Shown here in pieces: positions 51,575 to 64,000 of a stretch of 64,000 nt of DNA. Under the pieces are notes generated by a model. That model made no database searches. It worked only from the letters and a program-made list of their open reading frames with translations, and was not told where the DNA came from. The DNA comes from Motacilla alba alba (lineage: Eukaryota; Chordata; Aves; Passeriformes; Motacillidae). The stretch is from positions 12,959,850 to 13,023,849 of the forward strand of contig NC_052031.1 of assembly GCF_015832195.1 (NCBI RefSeq), given 5' to 3'. The position numbers were made by a program, and so were the translations under genes. Each line of letters starts with the position of its first letter. Position 1 is the stretch's first letter.

Positions 51575-51756
51575 CCGGGACTGAGCCATTTGTCCCACAG
51601 GGACAGGCTTGAAGGTGTTGCAAAATGCGAAACATGTAAACTTTTCTTAAGAAGGGATGTTCTTTGATCTTTGCGTACTTTGAAATCCAATCAACAAGAA
51701 TAGAGAATTGATCCGTGAAACCGAGAAAGGCTAGCGAGCTCTAAGTGGTGAGCAGG

Positions 51757-52310
51757 TGTTAGAAAGACGAGTTACTTGGTAGAATTGCCGTGCTAGGGTC
51801 CAGGGCTGGCCGTGCTCCCATGATCTCAGACCTCGGGGGAGGTTAACGAGGCTGGGGAAGAAGGATGGTAGTGGACGCAGAGGGTGCAGAATTTACGGGC
51901 CTCGAGGACAGCTGGCAGAACACCCGGGATAAGCGAAAAAATTTTACGAGCCGACTGTGCTAAATCAGCTCCGGGTGGGTAAAAGGTAATTCTGGTAGGG
52001 CCAGACGGTGACCATGGACCCAAGAAACCCCCAGACTCAAAAGAATAGAAAGTTTGAGCATGCGGACTAATTAGCATGAGAAGCGAGAGCATCATTAGCT
52101 AATGAATACTAATTAATAAGAGAGCTCTGTTACTTATAGGAAATGAACACTAACTCCATTGTTTGCTATAATGTATAAATAGTAAAAACTTTTGATAGTT
52201 GGAGTGTTTTATCTCTGGAATATCACCAAGTGCTCAGGCTTGTGAACTCAAATAAATAATCAATGTCTCTCTTGAGTGTATATTACTGGCTTGTTGCACG
52301 CCAGGTAACA
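51757..52310 (+). mobile_element. Probable solo LTR of an endogenous retrovirus
   Basis: The segment is bounded by TGTTA at 51757 and TAACA at 52306-52310, the TG...CA inverted ends of an LTR. In the order expected of U3-R-U5 it has a TATA box (TATAAAT, 52174-52180) and an AATAAA signal at 52251-52256, with 54 bp remaining after the signal. The 5' half is more GC-rich than its surroundings, like a U3. No primer-binding site or viral gene follows, so it would be a solo LTR left after recombination. Clear target-site duplications were not seen (GCAGG before, AATCT after), so the ends may be slightly off. The family was not identified. Confidence 0.5.
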
Positions 52311-52770
52311 AATCTGATTTTTGTGGACAGGTGGAGGCTGGTTTACACATATAAAGTGCCCATAACTTACATCTATTCATACACAAAACTGCTTAAAGCC
52401 AGGTGTCTGGAGCCTCTGCTCCAGTCATGCTCTGAAAATACATAACCTTAGGTTCAAATTACAGCTGAAGTTCCACTATGCATAAGCAGTGCACACTGTA
52501 TTAGAGGGATAAATGTGACAACTGCATGCTGGGTTATGAAAACTAAAGTGATAAACTCCTTCCGTACTCGGAGTTGGGTGCAATGTTAAATAAGTAAATA
52601 AGACTCATGTGAATCATCCACGGCTTGTTTTAGCAGCCGGGTTTTTTTGTAAATATGCAGATACATGCACAATCATCACGGCTTGCCCTGAACAGTAGTT
52701 TAGATCTTTAGATATATGTTGTAAATTTATGGACTGAAACCAACCTGAATGGAATTAGATAAAGAGAAGC

Positions 52771-52898
52771 AAAAAAAAAAAAAAAAAAACAAACCCTAAC
52801 TGATTTATGTTTATCTATACAAATTTGTGTAAAGTCTTGGGTTTTGGTTGTTTTTTTTGGTTTTTGGTTGTTTTTTGTTGTTTTTTTTGGTTTTTTTA
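52771..52898. repeat. Poly-A tract and T/G-rich low-complexity run
   Basis: Nineteen A at 52771-52789 are followed at 52839-52898 by a run built of TTTTTTGG and TTGTT words. The two are separated by about 50 bp of ordinary sequence. Confidence 0.8.
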
Positions 52899-55389
52899 AT
52901 GGCCTGCTGTTTGTCACAGTTTTGACAAAGCGTAATAATATGAGTTACCACTACTGAATTTGCACATATATTTGTACAAAAGTTGTAGTATTACCAGTTC
53001 AGTCCACTTCTTGACTTGTGATAAAATCTTTATTTGGAACAATAGGTATGTTTTAAAGTGTCATATCAAGGCCTATGCTTTCCAACAGAGTGAAATACTT
53101 TTTGTTCTAGCTTTTGAAACCATGGAATTTCTTCGGGCAGATTGCTCTGCATAGAGATGGGCCATGTTTCAAAAAAAAATTCAAATATAATAACTGAAAG
53201 AAGTCTCAGTGAGTCCACATTTGTATAGTGCATGTGAGAGATGAAATTAAATACTTTGGAAGCAGTTCTTAGTGATGTTTAGAACTTGCATCTTCTATGG
53301 ATGAGTACTGAGCAAATCTGAAATTTGGTTTGGAGTTGAGCAAGAATCCTAAAACAAGAGGACAGTTTTTAAACATGTCGTTTTCAATTCAGTGGTTCTG
53401 TTGGAGAATCAATGATTCAGGCTGGAGTGCCTCCCAAGGTCACTTCAACACAGCATAAATCTATACTACCTCACGGAGGAGAGTCTCCCTCTTGAGACCC
53501 CACTTCAACTCATTTTCTGGCCCTAGGATTGGGGTGGTTTATAAAGAGAGATCGTTGAGGGAACCAGTCCAGTTGAAATCAACCCTAAAGATATTTCAGT
53601 GATTACAGCCTCTCTTCCAAAAGCCTACTTATTAACTGGATGGGACCTCCACTCCTGTCTTATCTTCTAGTCTGCAGTTCAAACAAAATACCCAGTAACA
53701 ATTCTGCTTGTTAATCCAAAGTGCCACCATTATTACTATGAGCTAATACTCAAAAAAATTCTATATTGTTTTAATAACTTAAAATCATTGAGAATATTGT
53801 TATTGATTGAAATGGTGAGACTATAATGCTTTGTTTTTGTAGTACTTACCTGAATAACTACCACAGAATCCTGGACTCTTAAATCTGCAAATTAAAAACT
53901 AACACAGAAGACCACTGAGCAATTCTGCCATTTACTTAGGCATGTCAGTGTCCATATATTCCTACAGAGAGTCTCTACTTCCCAGGAAAACTGCTTAAAT
54001 TTAGTAAGTGTGACTTTTTATTTAAGAGGCCAAAACTGTTTAGTAGCAGTAGCTAGAGATAGATTTCATGCCTAAGTATAGGTGGTTATGTGTAGCATAA
54101 TGAATTTCAGTTTAGATCTTTCATCAACACAGTTTTCACTGATGTCACTCAATGCATTTCTGAAGAGCTTTAAATTATTTCTTGATTTATACTAAGCTGT
54201 CACATGTCTTTTCATCTTATTCTGATTATGAGTTGCTTAGATACCAAATATAAAATGAAGCAAACAGTAAACTGAGGCTTGAGACTTGCATGTAACAGAG
54301 AAGGAGATAGACCTTTCTCACTGTATTTGTGGTCTGGTATTTTATATTAACACTTTTTTCTTGTGAAGCTTATTTTCAATACAGGTAGTGATAATTTTCA
54401 TTCAGTTTTTTTGCATCCACAGTTCCAGTTCATTAGTAAACTTTAAATAGAAAATATTCACTCATTTGAAAAACACTGGGAATCCTCATTTCTTAAACTT
54501 ATGCATTGAAACAAATTACAGGATTATATTCTTTATATATGTATTTCTACATATCTAAATGGAACCATGTATAGAACACATACATATTTATATAGGTTCT
54601 GTATTTATGTAAAGCTATACAGAGGGAATTATGTGTCTAGAATATGTGCAGGTTTGGTTTTTTTTAATTTCTCCCTTTCTTTCCAAGATACATTTTACCA
54701 GAGGTGCCATTGTGTAGGGTGCTATTGAGACTGCATCCAGATTATTTTTTAGCAGTCTCTTCCTATTCCAGAAAGTCAATTGCAGCTGACAAAGGTGGAG
54801 AAAAGCACTTTGACAAAGAGCAGGGAAAAAATTATTACTTGGGAAAGCTGTTCACTTGAAAGCACCATTGAGGTGGTTTAAGAAATGACTGGCACCACAT
54901 TTCCTCCCTTGTTGGATGATACAGCTCTTTCAACAGAGCAAGTGGAAAGGATGGTGTCATTATCTACCTCTACACAAATCATCCACTTAAATTCCCAGGT
55001 AAAGATTATTTAAAATATATATGGGGTGATTTTTCTTCAAAATGGATGAAATTTCTTAAGAGACTCATCTCCTCATTGTCCTGATAATGAAACAAGAAAG
55101 TTCAGGGGTATTTAGGCTTTGTAAAAGCAGATTTGGATGAAAGGGCTTTGAGTTACATCAGGAGAAATAGTCCCTGGAGACAGTTCTGTGGGCTGTGAAT
55201 GGCAGGAGCACAGTGCATTCCCTTCACATCTTTTGGTGACTCCCAGTCATCCCATGTCAGTGCCAAGGAGTAATGCCAGTGGTGACCTGGCACTGCTCAC
55301 AGCCAGCAGGGGTTCTTTTCCTCCAGCACTTGGCAGCAGGATCAGAAACTGAGATTTCATCCATAATTTCTCATTAAGTTTGCTAAAGA

Positions 55390-55500
55390 TAGACAATGAT
55401 GAATGTTTAACAATCTAATCGTTAGTGATTATAATCACCAACAGTGGATTTCAAGGAATTAGGAGTAATTAAGCTCTCATTTATAACTCATTAATATGAA
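55390..55500. promoter_or_regulatory. TAAT-rich stretch with a 14-bp palindrome, possible enhancer
   Basis: GTGATTATAATCAC at 55425-55438 is a perfect palindrome joining two head-to-head TAATC/GATTA homeodomain half-sites. More such words (CTAATCGTTAG, GAGTAATTAAG, CATTAATATG) lie within 60 bp. Any function is inferred. Confidence 0.3.
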
Positions 55501-56234
55501 AAACAGTAATTCTATGGATTAAATACTCCCATAGTATCTAATGCAGAGGATTTTGCAGACAGAAATATATGATGAACGATCTAGAGTTTGAGATCTCCAA
55601 ATGAGATCTGACAAAAATATCACCATAGGCAATTACTGCTAAATTTCAGCTGGTTGCTTAGACAAATCTATTGCACAGTATCACAACAGTTTACTTAGAA
55701 TTTAGGCCTCAAGGGAAGCAATCTGTTAAAGGTGAAGGAGAGAAAATAATTACCTTTCCTCAAGCTGCCAATAAAAAAGTCAATTCATACTGGAGATATC
55801 TTAATTTTTAGTTACATTTCCATTAATTCTAGGTTTGTTTGTTTTCCAAATTATTTTTCTAGGAAAATTATTTTCTACCACCAACATCCTCAGTTGAATC
55901 AATGTATTAACTAGTATGCTTATTTCTCTAAGAAGGTACATGGAGGATTGCAGGAATGTACTTACTCCTCACAGAGAATATTTATCAAGAGTGTATCAGT
56001 TTTGAATACAAAACTGCTGAGGTTTGATAAGTTGTTTTATATTCCTTATAAATCACAAGGCCAAGGAAGGTGAATGACATTGTAGGTATGTAACCAAAAC
56101 CTGTTACTTATCATTATATATTTAGATTATGAAAGTCATGCCAAAGTGATGCCATTTCTAGCTCAGGTTAGTTCTACCTGGAAATTCTTGATTTACTTGC
56201 CTTAATGCCTGAACATAGACTGAATTAGTTAGGA

Positions 56235-56265
56235 ATTTGGACTCAATGTGAGTTTGGACTCAATG
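56235..56265 (+). repeat. 17-bp-spaced direct duplication
   Basis: TTTGGACTCAATG occurs twice in a row with a 4-bp linker. It is a recent small tandem duplication in intergenic DNA. Confidence 0.75.
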
Positions 56266-57079
56266 AATTTGCATAGCTGGCATTTGTTTGTAGATCCCAG
56301 TGTGAATTGAAATAAAACTGAGCTTGTTTTCATCTGTATTAAACTCCCCATAGCCCAAAAAGTAACTTACACTACATTTATCTTTGTTCATGTGTTGGGG
56401 TCCCCTGAACAGAGCCTGTCAGCCTTGCCTTCCCCATTTACAGAGTCTCCAGCAGTGGGACATGACATCCTAGCAATTTTTAAGTGATTTTTTTTAACCT
56501 CTCATGACATCATCTATGATTCAGGATTCACATTCCCAAGGCACATAGTCTGTTGGGAGAGTTTTGCTTTCCTTAAATTGGACATGTAACTGTTGATACA
56601 TTCATTGTGAAATGGTTTTCTTTCAACGTGGGGTTGATATTATTTTGAAAGTGGTTGAGTTGATTGTTGTTTCATACTCACAGCAATATCATTTTTGTGG
56701 GATTTTTTTTTTTGCTAGCTTCCAATAAATTATGAAATGTAGAGCACAACAGTTTTTTTTGTCAATATAGAATTGAAATTTAATTTAATATTTAAAAAGA
56801 GAATCAACAAAATATTGAGTCTGCAGCAGAAAGCAGCAACTGAATCATCAGATTTGCAGACTATACTTTAATATCACTTTTTTAATCTAGAAAAGTAAAA
56901 AGCATTTAAATTTCACTGTGCTCAAATAGACTATTTACTAAGGCTAGTAAGAAATCCTCTCTACTTCTCAGCTTGAACTTTTCCTTCAGCTTATTTTCCA
57001 TGACCATATAACTGTCTCAGTCTTATGCCAAACTCTCAGCAAAATAAATTTGGCATTTAGATTACTGCATTGGAAAAAA

Positions 57080-57240
57080 ATTTCACGCTAACAATTTTTA
57101 ATAATCCTAATTAATCATTGATTAGTGCTAGTGACAGCAAAAAAAATATTTGCTGTTTGCACTGAGCTGAATTAATTTACTTGTGAAATGAATGCAATTA
57201 ACCACTAAGACTAACAGCAATAATGTATTAATCTCCCATT
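57080..57240. promoter_or_regulatory. Homeodomain-word-rich stretch, possible conserved element
   Basis: The region carries CCTAATTAATCATTGATTAGTG, GAATTAATTTAC and GCAATTAACC within about 120 bp. AT-rich text of this kind is common in vertebrate developmental enhancers, but it also arises by chance in AT-rich DNA. Confidence 0.25.
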
Positions 57241-60200
57241 TCTATGCACTATATCAATAAAAAAATGTCTGTTTAGTAAGTGATAAGCAAAGAAAAGCAA
57301 GGTGGTAGATCTTTCATTGTGTTTATCACCAATGTGTTGTGGTTTCTTTCAACTACAATAAATAATACATTATTTGGAGAGAAAAGCAATACAAACCTTG
57401 GCAGATAAGGCTTTTTTTTTTACAGTACCCTTTGGGTAGCAGTAAGTGACCACGTAGGACCGACCTCTTTCTTCTTCATGTCTTTCAGCTACTTTGTCAA
57501 TATTTATAACAACTGTAGTTTTTCTCAAAGCATTCTTGCACTTAACTTACACAACCTATACTCAGCTTTTATCTGTAGAAAAATCCGTTCTGCCTTTGAC
57601 AGCTTCTGCACTTGGAAATGTTTTTTTCAGCTCTTTCCTTCTAGTACGGTCTCATAGTCGGGTATGCCCTGTGCTTGTGACATACAAACAGCATTCTTGC
57701 TTGTTATTCTTTTAGTAGTCAAAATTGAGTATTTAAAAATCAGCATAGAAACCACATGCAGTATTTCATGTACTGAGCATCATATTCCACCTTCAGGCTT
57801 CTGTTTGATACCCCCATATGTGGGTCCAGCGATTGGTGGCCCTTTAATTTGCCTCTTTGTATGAGAAGTTCACAATCAACACCTTGTTTTATTGGCCCAT
57901 ACAGGTGAGAAGGATATATAAATGACAAGTATATGTCCCCCTTTTTGGGTTAAGTGAAGGTGGCCCATTCACCTGTGTCAAAATGGGTAAGTTGTAAGCG
58001 TGGGTGATTTACTCTGTCAGCGCTCCTCAACACAAAACAGACTTTGCCCAACTACTAAGACTCTTCCCCACCATCCCCTAGGATCTTTGCATAATATTAT
58101 TTCATTCCAAGGGATGATCACATGCTTCATAATTATGACCTGTATATTCTGTTCTGATGTGTGAGGTTGCAGTTCAAAAATTGGAAACATATAGACTGGA
58201 GACAGATCAGGTTGATTGCCAGAGTAAACCATAATCACAGTGCAGCAGAAGCCTAATTATTGCTTTGTTTCTTCTTTTCCTTGGAATATATCATAAAAGA
58301 GGACAATATTAAGGAAAGAACAGGAAAGAGAGAGTTCTGCTGGGATTTCAGATATATAGAAGCCTTTTTAACTGTAGATGGTGTTGATTGGAAGGACAAT
58401 GTTATTTGGCACCATGAGATGCAGGCAACATTTCCTGTGAAAGAGTGAGAATGTGGTGTGTGGTGATGGGTTATATATGCTAAAGTCCTGCTCTGAATGA
58501 GACATTTCAGAGTAAAGAGATCCAAGATGGTGGTTGGGTTACATGTGACCGGGAGGATGGAGATGTTGCCCACAGGAAATCAAGAGTATTCAGGCAGGTT
58601 AAGAACTCTGGATTAGACCTTTTAAACTCAGCATGACTCAGAGGACTGATGTGAGAAAAAGAGGCTGTGATTTTTGCTTTTGTACAAAAGAGGACTGACT
58701 TAAAAAGAGAGAGTTATTGCTGAGCTAGAATAGAAGTAGGAGCTAAATCTGTTTTCAGTAAAGATGAGAAGACTTAAAAGAAAAAAGGTGTCTGCTGATG
58801 CTCTATCAAGAAGAATTCTTTCAACTTTGAGTAAAAAGAGCTTTCATTTGAGGACATTTCAGCTGATGATTTCAAACTTCCAGACTACAGTAATTGTTTT
58901 CTCTGCAAAACTAGTGATTCTGCCAAGCCCCGTCTTTCTGTCAATATGTATTTGCTGATACCTCAGTTTTATTTGTTTACATGTCTCAAGACACTGCATG
59001 TCTTGAATTATGTTCCATTCTGAAAAGATCAAAGGCAAAACAGTATAACAGCCACTTCAATTATTTATTAATCAAGTAATGATGTTGGAGGAGTTATGAT
59101 TAAAATACAGCTATGGCTCAAAAGAGAATGCTGACCTCTGCTCCAGCTTAGTCTGATGAAAAAACTCGTCTGTCAAAGTTGTTAATTTTTAAATTGTCAT
59201 TGTTACCAAGACTGCCCCAGCAGGTAAAACTCAATGGCATCAATGATCCTTGAGTCCAGGCATGGCAGAAATGCCCAGTGCTGCAGACCCCCTGTAAGTC
59301 CTGACGGGTTGTCACATGTTCACAGAACACTCCAGAAGGCACTGCCTCCCTTCCTGAGAATGTGATGCTGTTAGGGAAAAGGGAAGATTATACTTTTGTT
59401 GCAGCATTGTGTGGAGCCAGACTGGTGCTGTAGAATCTGTTTAGACTCGGCACCCTAGGCTACTGCACTGGGGGTCCTGAGCCTTCAATCCTTCATAGTC
59501 ACTGCATGAGCAGCACTGGCTTAAAAGGACACATTTCAATCCATGACAATAAGAGAGAAATCAAGAAGTAAGGAAACTTGGTACAAATTGCAGGGATGAT
59601 CCCACACTCTGCATGCCAAGTTATTGATGGAGGATGAATACATGCTGCAAGAAAGCCCACTTGGAACATCTGTCAGGATTATAAATAGCGGCATATTCCC
59701 AGAAGATACAAGAAGGTTAAAAAGAAAAAGATATTCTCCTTTGTGCTTGCTGCTGCTAGCCAAAATACTCATTAATATGGATCACAAGGTAGGAGTGACA
59801 TTTGTAGAGCAGCTGATCCAGGTGGAGTCCATTTCTTACTAGTATTTCTGTACTGAAACTCCACAAGCATTGAGGGAGCCATGGGAGAGCAGGCAGAAAT
59901 AATTAGGGGGTCTCTATGGTTAGGGTAAGCATAAGTCTCCTGCTACTGACCCCTACTTCAGTGCTGTGCAGGGCTTGGCAGTGTCTACAAGCTGCCAAAA
60001 ATGTACTGGTGGAGAATGGAAATGGCATTATTCAAAACAGGTTTAAAAAGCATCCTAACATCCCTGTGCATCACGCCCAGCTAAGCTTCATTTCAGCACA
60101 CATTATACAGAGCCAGCAGAACCACTGGTGACAGAACAGGAAAATAAAGTTGCCTCATGTCTGTCCCTCTTTTCCCATTCTCCTGTGGTGGAGACTGTTG

Positions 60201-60929
60201 GTTTGGGCTTTGTGTCTTCCTTAATAACTTCAGAGATTAAAAGCCTTTTGGAAATGAGCACACACTATGTCCTTCAGAACAAGTGATAACTTCCAGGACA
60301 TGTGGGACAGCGATGCCGTCCTGTCTAACCACTAACACAAGGAACATGTATCTACAGCTCCAGCTCAGAAAATGTGAGGAAACTTTGCTCAGTTCTGTTA
60401 GAGTGTTCTCCTAAGTGAAGATGAATTTTATCACATAACTAGATTTTCATTCAAGAAAGCACTTTGGCTTTCTAGTGTATCTCTGAAACAAAATTCAGAT
60501 ATATTGCTTTGGTATTAAATTTGTTTGGGAGCGGGAACTCCCACTGTTACCCCAAAGCTATGTTTCACTTCTAAAGCATTATATTGAAGCAGAAAGATAT
60601 TTGCAAGTCGGTTTTTAAAACTATAATATTTCACTTGAGTTGCATTTATGTGGGGTGAGGAAAGAATCTCTCCAATGTTTTTATTGTATCATTTACATTG
60701 CAGTCAGGTTCTCAATAGCTCACTTGGCAACTATTCAGTATTTCATGGTTTGTGCTGTAGTCTGTACTAACAAACCCAGACAGGATGGCAGTGGCCACAT
60801 GCCACACTACTTAGGGAGGACCAGAGCCCTGCTCCTGACCCAAGATCTGGCTGGGTGCAGAGGATGAAAGTCTGCCTCTATTTTGAATGCTGCTTAGCCT
60901 TTTCAGGGGCCAAGAAAGCTCCTTGTTCC

Positions 60930-61080
60930 TTATTCCTTTTCCTGGGGCTTCATCCAAGTACAACTGGTTGCAGGCTGGCAAAGGAGCACACAGCCCTGCC
61001 ATGTTGTCTGTCCAACAGCTATGGGTTGGACAGAGTGGTTGAAATCCTCCATGAGGGCAAGGACTTCGGAGCATGAGGCT
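60930..61080 (-). mobile_element. CR1 ORF2 endonuclease relic
   Basis: On the minus strand one frame reads LALMEDFN, resembling the LVLMGDFN of the CR1 apurinic-type endonuclease. A shift to a second frame gives CWTDNMAG, resembling the following CWRDNTAG. The two pieces are in different frames, so this is a dead copy. It may extend further in either direction below my recognition limit. The endonuclease nicks DNA for target-primed reverse transcription in live CR1. Confidence 0.65.
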
Positions 61081-64000
61081 GTCCCTGTCTGTGTATAGAG
61101 GGCCTCATCTGCTTGGTGTTCCTATAGCAGAACCCCACGTTCTTAATGTAAAGCATATGCTTAAATGCCAACAGAATGCCTGGAACAAACTTCTACAGGG
61201 AAAAAAAAAAAAGTGATCAGCCTGAACTGATGTGCAATAGCCTGTATTTGAAGCACAGTGGTTTCAAATGCATTGTCAAATCCCCTGTGTGACTCTGGTG
61301 TGTGTTTGATTTAATTACTGCATGTGATAGCCCTAAGGGCAACGATCTGATTTTTTAATGTACTGTATCGGTTGCTAAACCTCATGTGAAGGAAACCAGC
61401 AGGAAGTATGCCATTCCTCCAAATGTAAGGGTTCTGAAAGAAACTTATACAGACCCTTACTGATGGAAAAAAATAGGAGCCTTAAGTTTGGACTCCTGCC
61501 TAGCACCCCTGCAAATTCAAGTCTTCATTAGAATTGAAATGGGAGGTGTGTGTTGGGGGCACTCTCTTCTGGGGGCTTCACACTGTCTTTCTGAATCATT
61601 GAATTCACCAGAGCTTGTGTTACTCTTTCTGTTAAGTGTTAAAACTGTCTTTAAAGAGAAATGGCTGTCCCCTTCAGGTTTTCAGTATGTAGTCTGCAAG
61701 AGACTAAAAACATTAATTAATATCAGTGCCACCTTCTCTCTTTCCATTCATCCAAAAGCCTGCACTAGATTCTCCATCTCCTGTGTGTTTAGGCTGGAGG
61801 CTGCTCAAGTCTTCTGCCCTACATTTGCTTTACCTCCTTTTACAATGGCTCAGAAGAAGAGGGTAGTGTTTCACAAGCATTACTACAAGAAGGATCTCTG
61901 AAAATTGTGTTGTTTGTATCATTCAGAACATTGCACTGCAGGCCAAAATCCCTTGACATTCTTTGGGTTTACTAGTCTGTCCACACAGACTTGGACGGCT
62001 CACAGTCCATCCAAGTAGAATAATTAACAAATCATTAGTGTGATGACAAAATACTTGCAATTTCATCCTTCTTCTTTTGGATTTCTCTGTGACACAGGCA
62101 ATTCTTCAGTCCTTTGTTATCTATGTTATGTCCAGTGCATCCATCCCTGTCTCAGAGAAACACACAAAGCACTGAGTGTCAGCCACTATTAAAAAAACTG
62201 AGTAAAGAAAAGGCAAGCCCAACCATTGTCATTTAATTTCAGCAGCTGTTTCTTTCAGCAGCTTGTAAGTCTGTGCCCCAGATTATGTGGGCATACTTTT
62301 CACCAGGCATAGGAGAAGGATACATACCTTGGAGCATACTCAGAAGCAACATTTTTCAAGACTACCTTAAGAATGGGCAGTTATTAATATAATAAAATAA
62401 TATAAAGAGATACTAGCATTTTTCAGATGTGGGCAGCAAGGACAGTACTTTAATCATCCCCTGGTCTCTTTGTGATTACATGTTATTCCAGTGCACTGCA
62501 TGGCCTTAAATGAAAGTGGGTCCTGGCCTTTGATGCCGTAGGTCTGGCTGCAACAGATTCTTAATTTCAAGTACACTGACTGACTAATGCTTATTGCAAC
62601 TTTAACATTTCTTGCTTTGAATCTTTGATAAGACACAAATGACCAGGTGAGCTCCAGCAGTGACATGAACTAAGTGCTGTTCTTCCCACACTAGCACCAG
62701 AGGGGTTAACCAGGCTGTATCTGAGATGCACACTGGCCCCCAGGATAAAAACAAAGCTAATGGCAAGTGACAACCTGCTCTCCTGCAGCTCCAGCTGCAG
62801 AATCCCTATGGCAACTTAGTCAAAATGAAGCTGTCCTCACCCACGTGTCTCTGCAATTGCAGAAAGCTTTCTCTGAGTGCCCAAAAAAGCAAGTGAACCA
62901 GACAGCAGATATGCTCTCCTGTCACCACAGGGATAAGGTATATCTTGAGCAATTTTTTACAGAGACCATCTTATCCAGATCATCTCTGTAACAAAAACCA
63001 TGACTATTTTTCACTCTATTCTTAGCAAAAAGAATCCTCACAAAAAATCCTGCAATGCTCAGCAGTGTGTCATTCACTGATCTCTGCAACAGCCACAGAT
63101 CAGCAGTAACCTAGTCTTTTGAATATATTGTTAGCATCACAGACAGCATGAACAGAGACTGGAACAGATGAGTATACTAAGGACATTTTAATGGTTATTT
63201 TAGGTCCCCCTTAATCCAGTCTCTGTACTTGAATTTACAGAATCCATGCCACAAGCTTTGTGTTTCAACATCATTACATTATCAAACACTGCTGGAGGGG
63301 CCTCAACACACTGAGATTTTTTAAAAGTCTGAAAAATCTGAAGAAACCTTCAGAAAATATCAAACAACCTTTAAGCAAGTTACATTCCCCACTAGTAGCA
63401 GGGAAGGTAGCAGAATGTTTTTTGCCTGTAAGCTTTTTTTATTACTTTTTATTTCTATACTATCCGTGAATAAAATTTGGCTGAGCACATAAATTAGCAT
63501 TTACTTGAGTCTGCCTTTCCATTCTCTTAACTCTTGATATTTTGATTCCTGTATCAATAAAGATCATCTCACTTTTATTTCAGTCTGTTTTCAGCTAAAT
63601 ATGAAAAAACCCTAACAAAGTTTCTCCAAATTTAGTTTTAAAAACAAAGGATGCACAGTAGTCTGTTGTTCCTAAGCCTGTAGAAGAGCAGTCCATTTGA
63701 CACTATTAATGGAGGAGGCTTTTGATCACTGCTGGGGCACATTTAGTAATTCAAAGCTGTAATACCTGTTGCAACTACAGGAGGTATTCATTATTTACTA
63801 TTTATCCATGAAACATTTTGAACATTTCTATGGGTCTTGATCATTGTCTTATTTTTTATATAAATGTATTTTGGAGATTTTTTTTTGCCGGGGAAATAAT
63901 TGCTATCCTACCTGCAAGGGAATTTCCAGATTTCCCCATATCAGAAGGGCATGTTGACTGGTGAAATCTTCAAGAGATACATGCAGACATGAAAAAGGTC
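61081..64000. other. Intergenic DNA to the right edge
   Basis: No gene recognised. The 137-aa plus-strand ORF at 61488-61901 shows no known domain, splice context or composition of coding sequence. Confidence 0.6.

Larger units (their letters stand above)
50980..51600. promoter_or_regulatory. CpG-island promoter, probably of ORC5
   Basis: This is the only long stretch in the window that is both GC-rich and rich in CpG. It includes a CGCGCG run near 51266-51274 and several GGGCGG-type boxes, for example near 51335-51343. It lies about 2.5 kb upstream of the ORC5 start-codon exon, where a housekeeping replication gene would be expected to begin. Such islands often fire in both directions, but no coding exon is visible on the plus strand beyond it. 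Confidence 0.8.
52311..60929. other. Intergenic DNA upstream of ORC5
   Basis: AT-rich, with only short chance ORFs. The two TAAT-rich stretches and small repeats are listed separately. No exon of a neighbouring gene was recognised. Confidence 0.6.

Noticed and set aside
61488..61901. 137-aa plus-strand ORF
   Set aside because: No domain, no splice context and biased amino-acid content; judged a chance ORF.
52311..64000. First exon of LHFPL3, the mammalian neighbour on this side
   Set aside because: No translated segment resembles its conserved four-helix membrane protein; it is probably further right.

Overview
This is vertebrate nuclear DNA, almost certainly from a bird. The reasons are interspersed CR1 LINE fragments on both strands (about 5840-6198, 9899-10300, 22331-22360, 27508-27625, 38110-38320 and 60930-61080), AT-rich introns, one GC-rich CpG-island promoter and no densely packed genes. 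CR1 also occurs in crocodilians and turtles, so 'bird' is an inference from CR1 and the short introns.

The only protein-coding gene I can support is ORC5 (origin recognition complex subunit 5), on the minus strand. Twelve coding exons were placed by translation and checked at every splice junction: 48395-48505, 46821-46913, 44751-44948, 41199-41273, 38910-39021, 38423-38553, 37547-37595, 36893-36983, 34679-34731, 32462-32574, 29387-29434 and 27046-27156. All have AG acceptors and GT donors, and the phases join without a break into 1185 nt (395 codons). The last roughly 52 residues of the vertebrate protein (the last two coding exons) were not found to the left of 27046. They probably lie beyond the left edge, which would make 1-27045 part of one very long intron. 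The start codon lies in an exon that appears to be spliced to a non-coding first exon inside the CpG island at about 51.0-51.6 kb. That island carries a perfect NRF1-type motif.

Layout: 1-27 kb, presumed ORC5 intron with CR1 relics, simple repeats and a notable 16-bp perfect hairpin. 27-48.6 kb, ORC5 exons 2-13 (counting the non-coding one as exon 1) with ordinary introns. 48.6-51.3 kb, 5' intron and promoter. 51.37-51.57 kb, a three-unit GC-rich minisatellite with a near-palindromic core, directly upstream of the promoter. 51.76-52.31 kb, a probable solo LTR of an endogenous retrovirus, with no viral genes. 52.3-64 kb, intergenic DNA upstream of ORC5, with a CR1 endonuclease relic and AT-rich, TAAT-motif-rich stretches that could be conserved enhancers. 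In mammals the next gene on this side is LHFPL3, but none of its exons is visible here.

The most unusual observation concerns the ORC5 start. The codon that aligns with the human initiator Met is CTG here, and the only in-frame ATG is 13 codons upstream, preceded by a four-codon uORF. I saw no new multi-gene system, CRISPR array or RNA gene.
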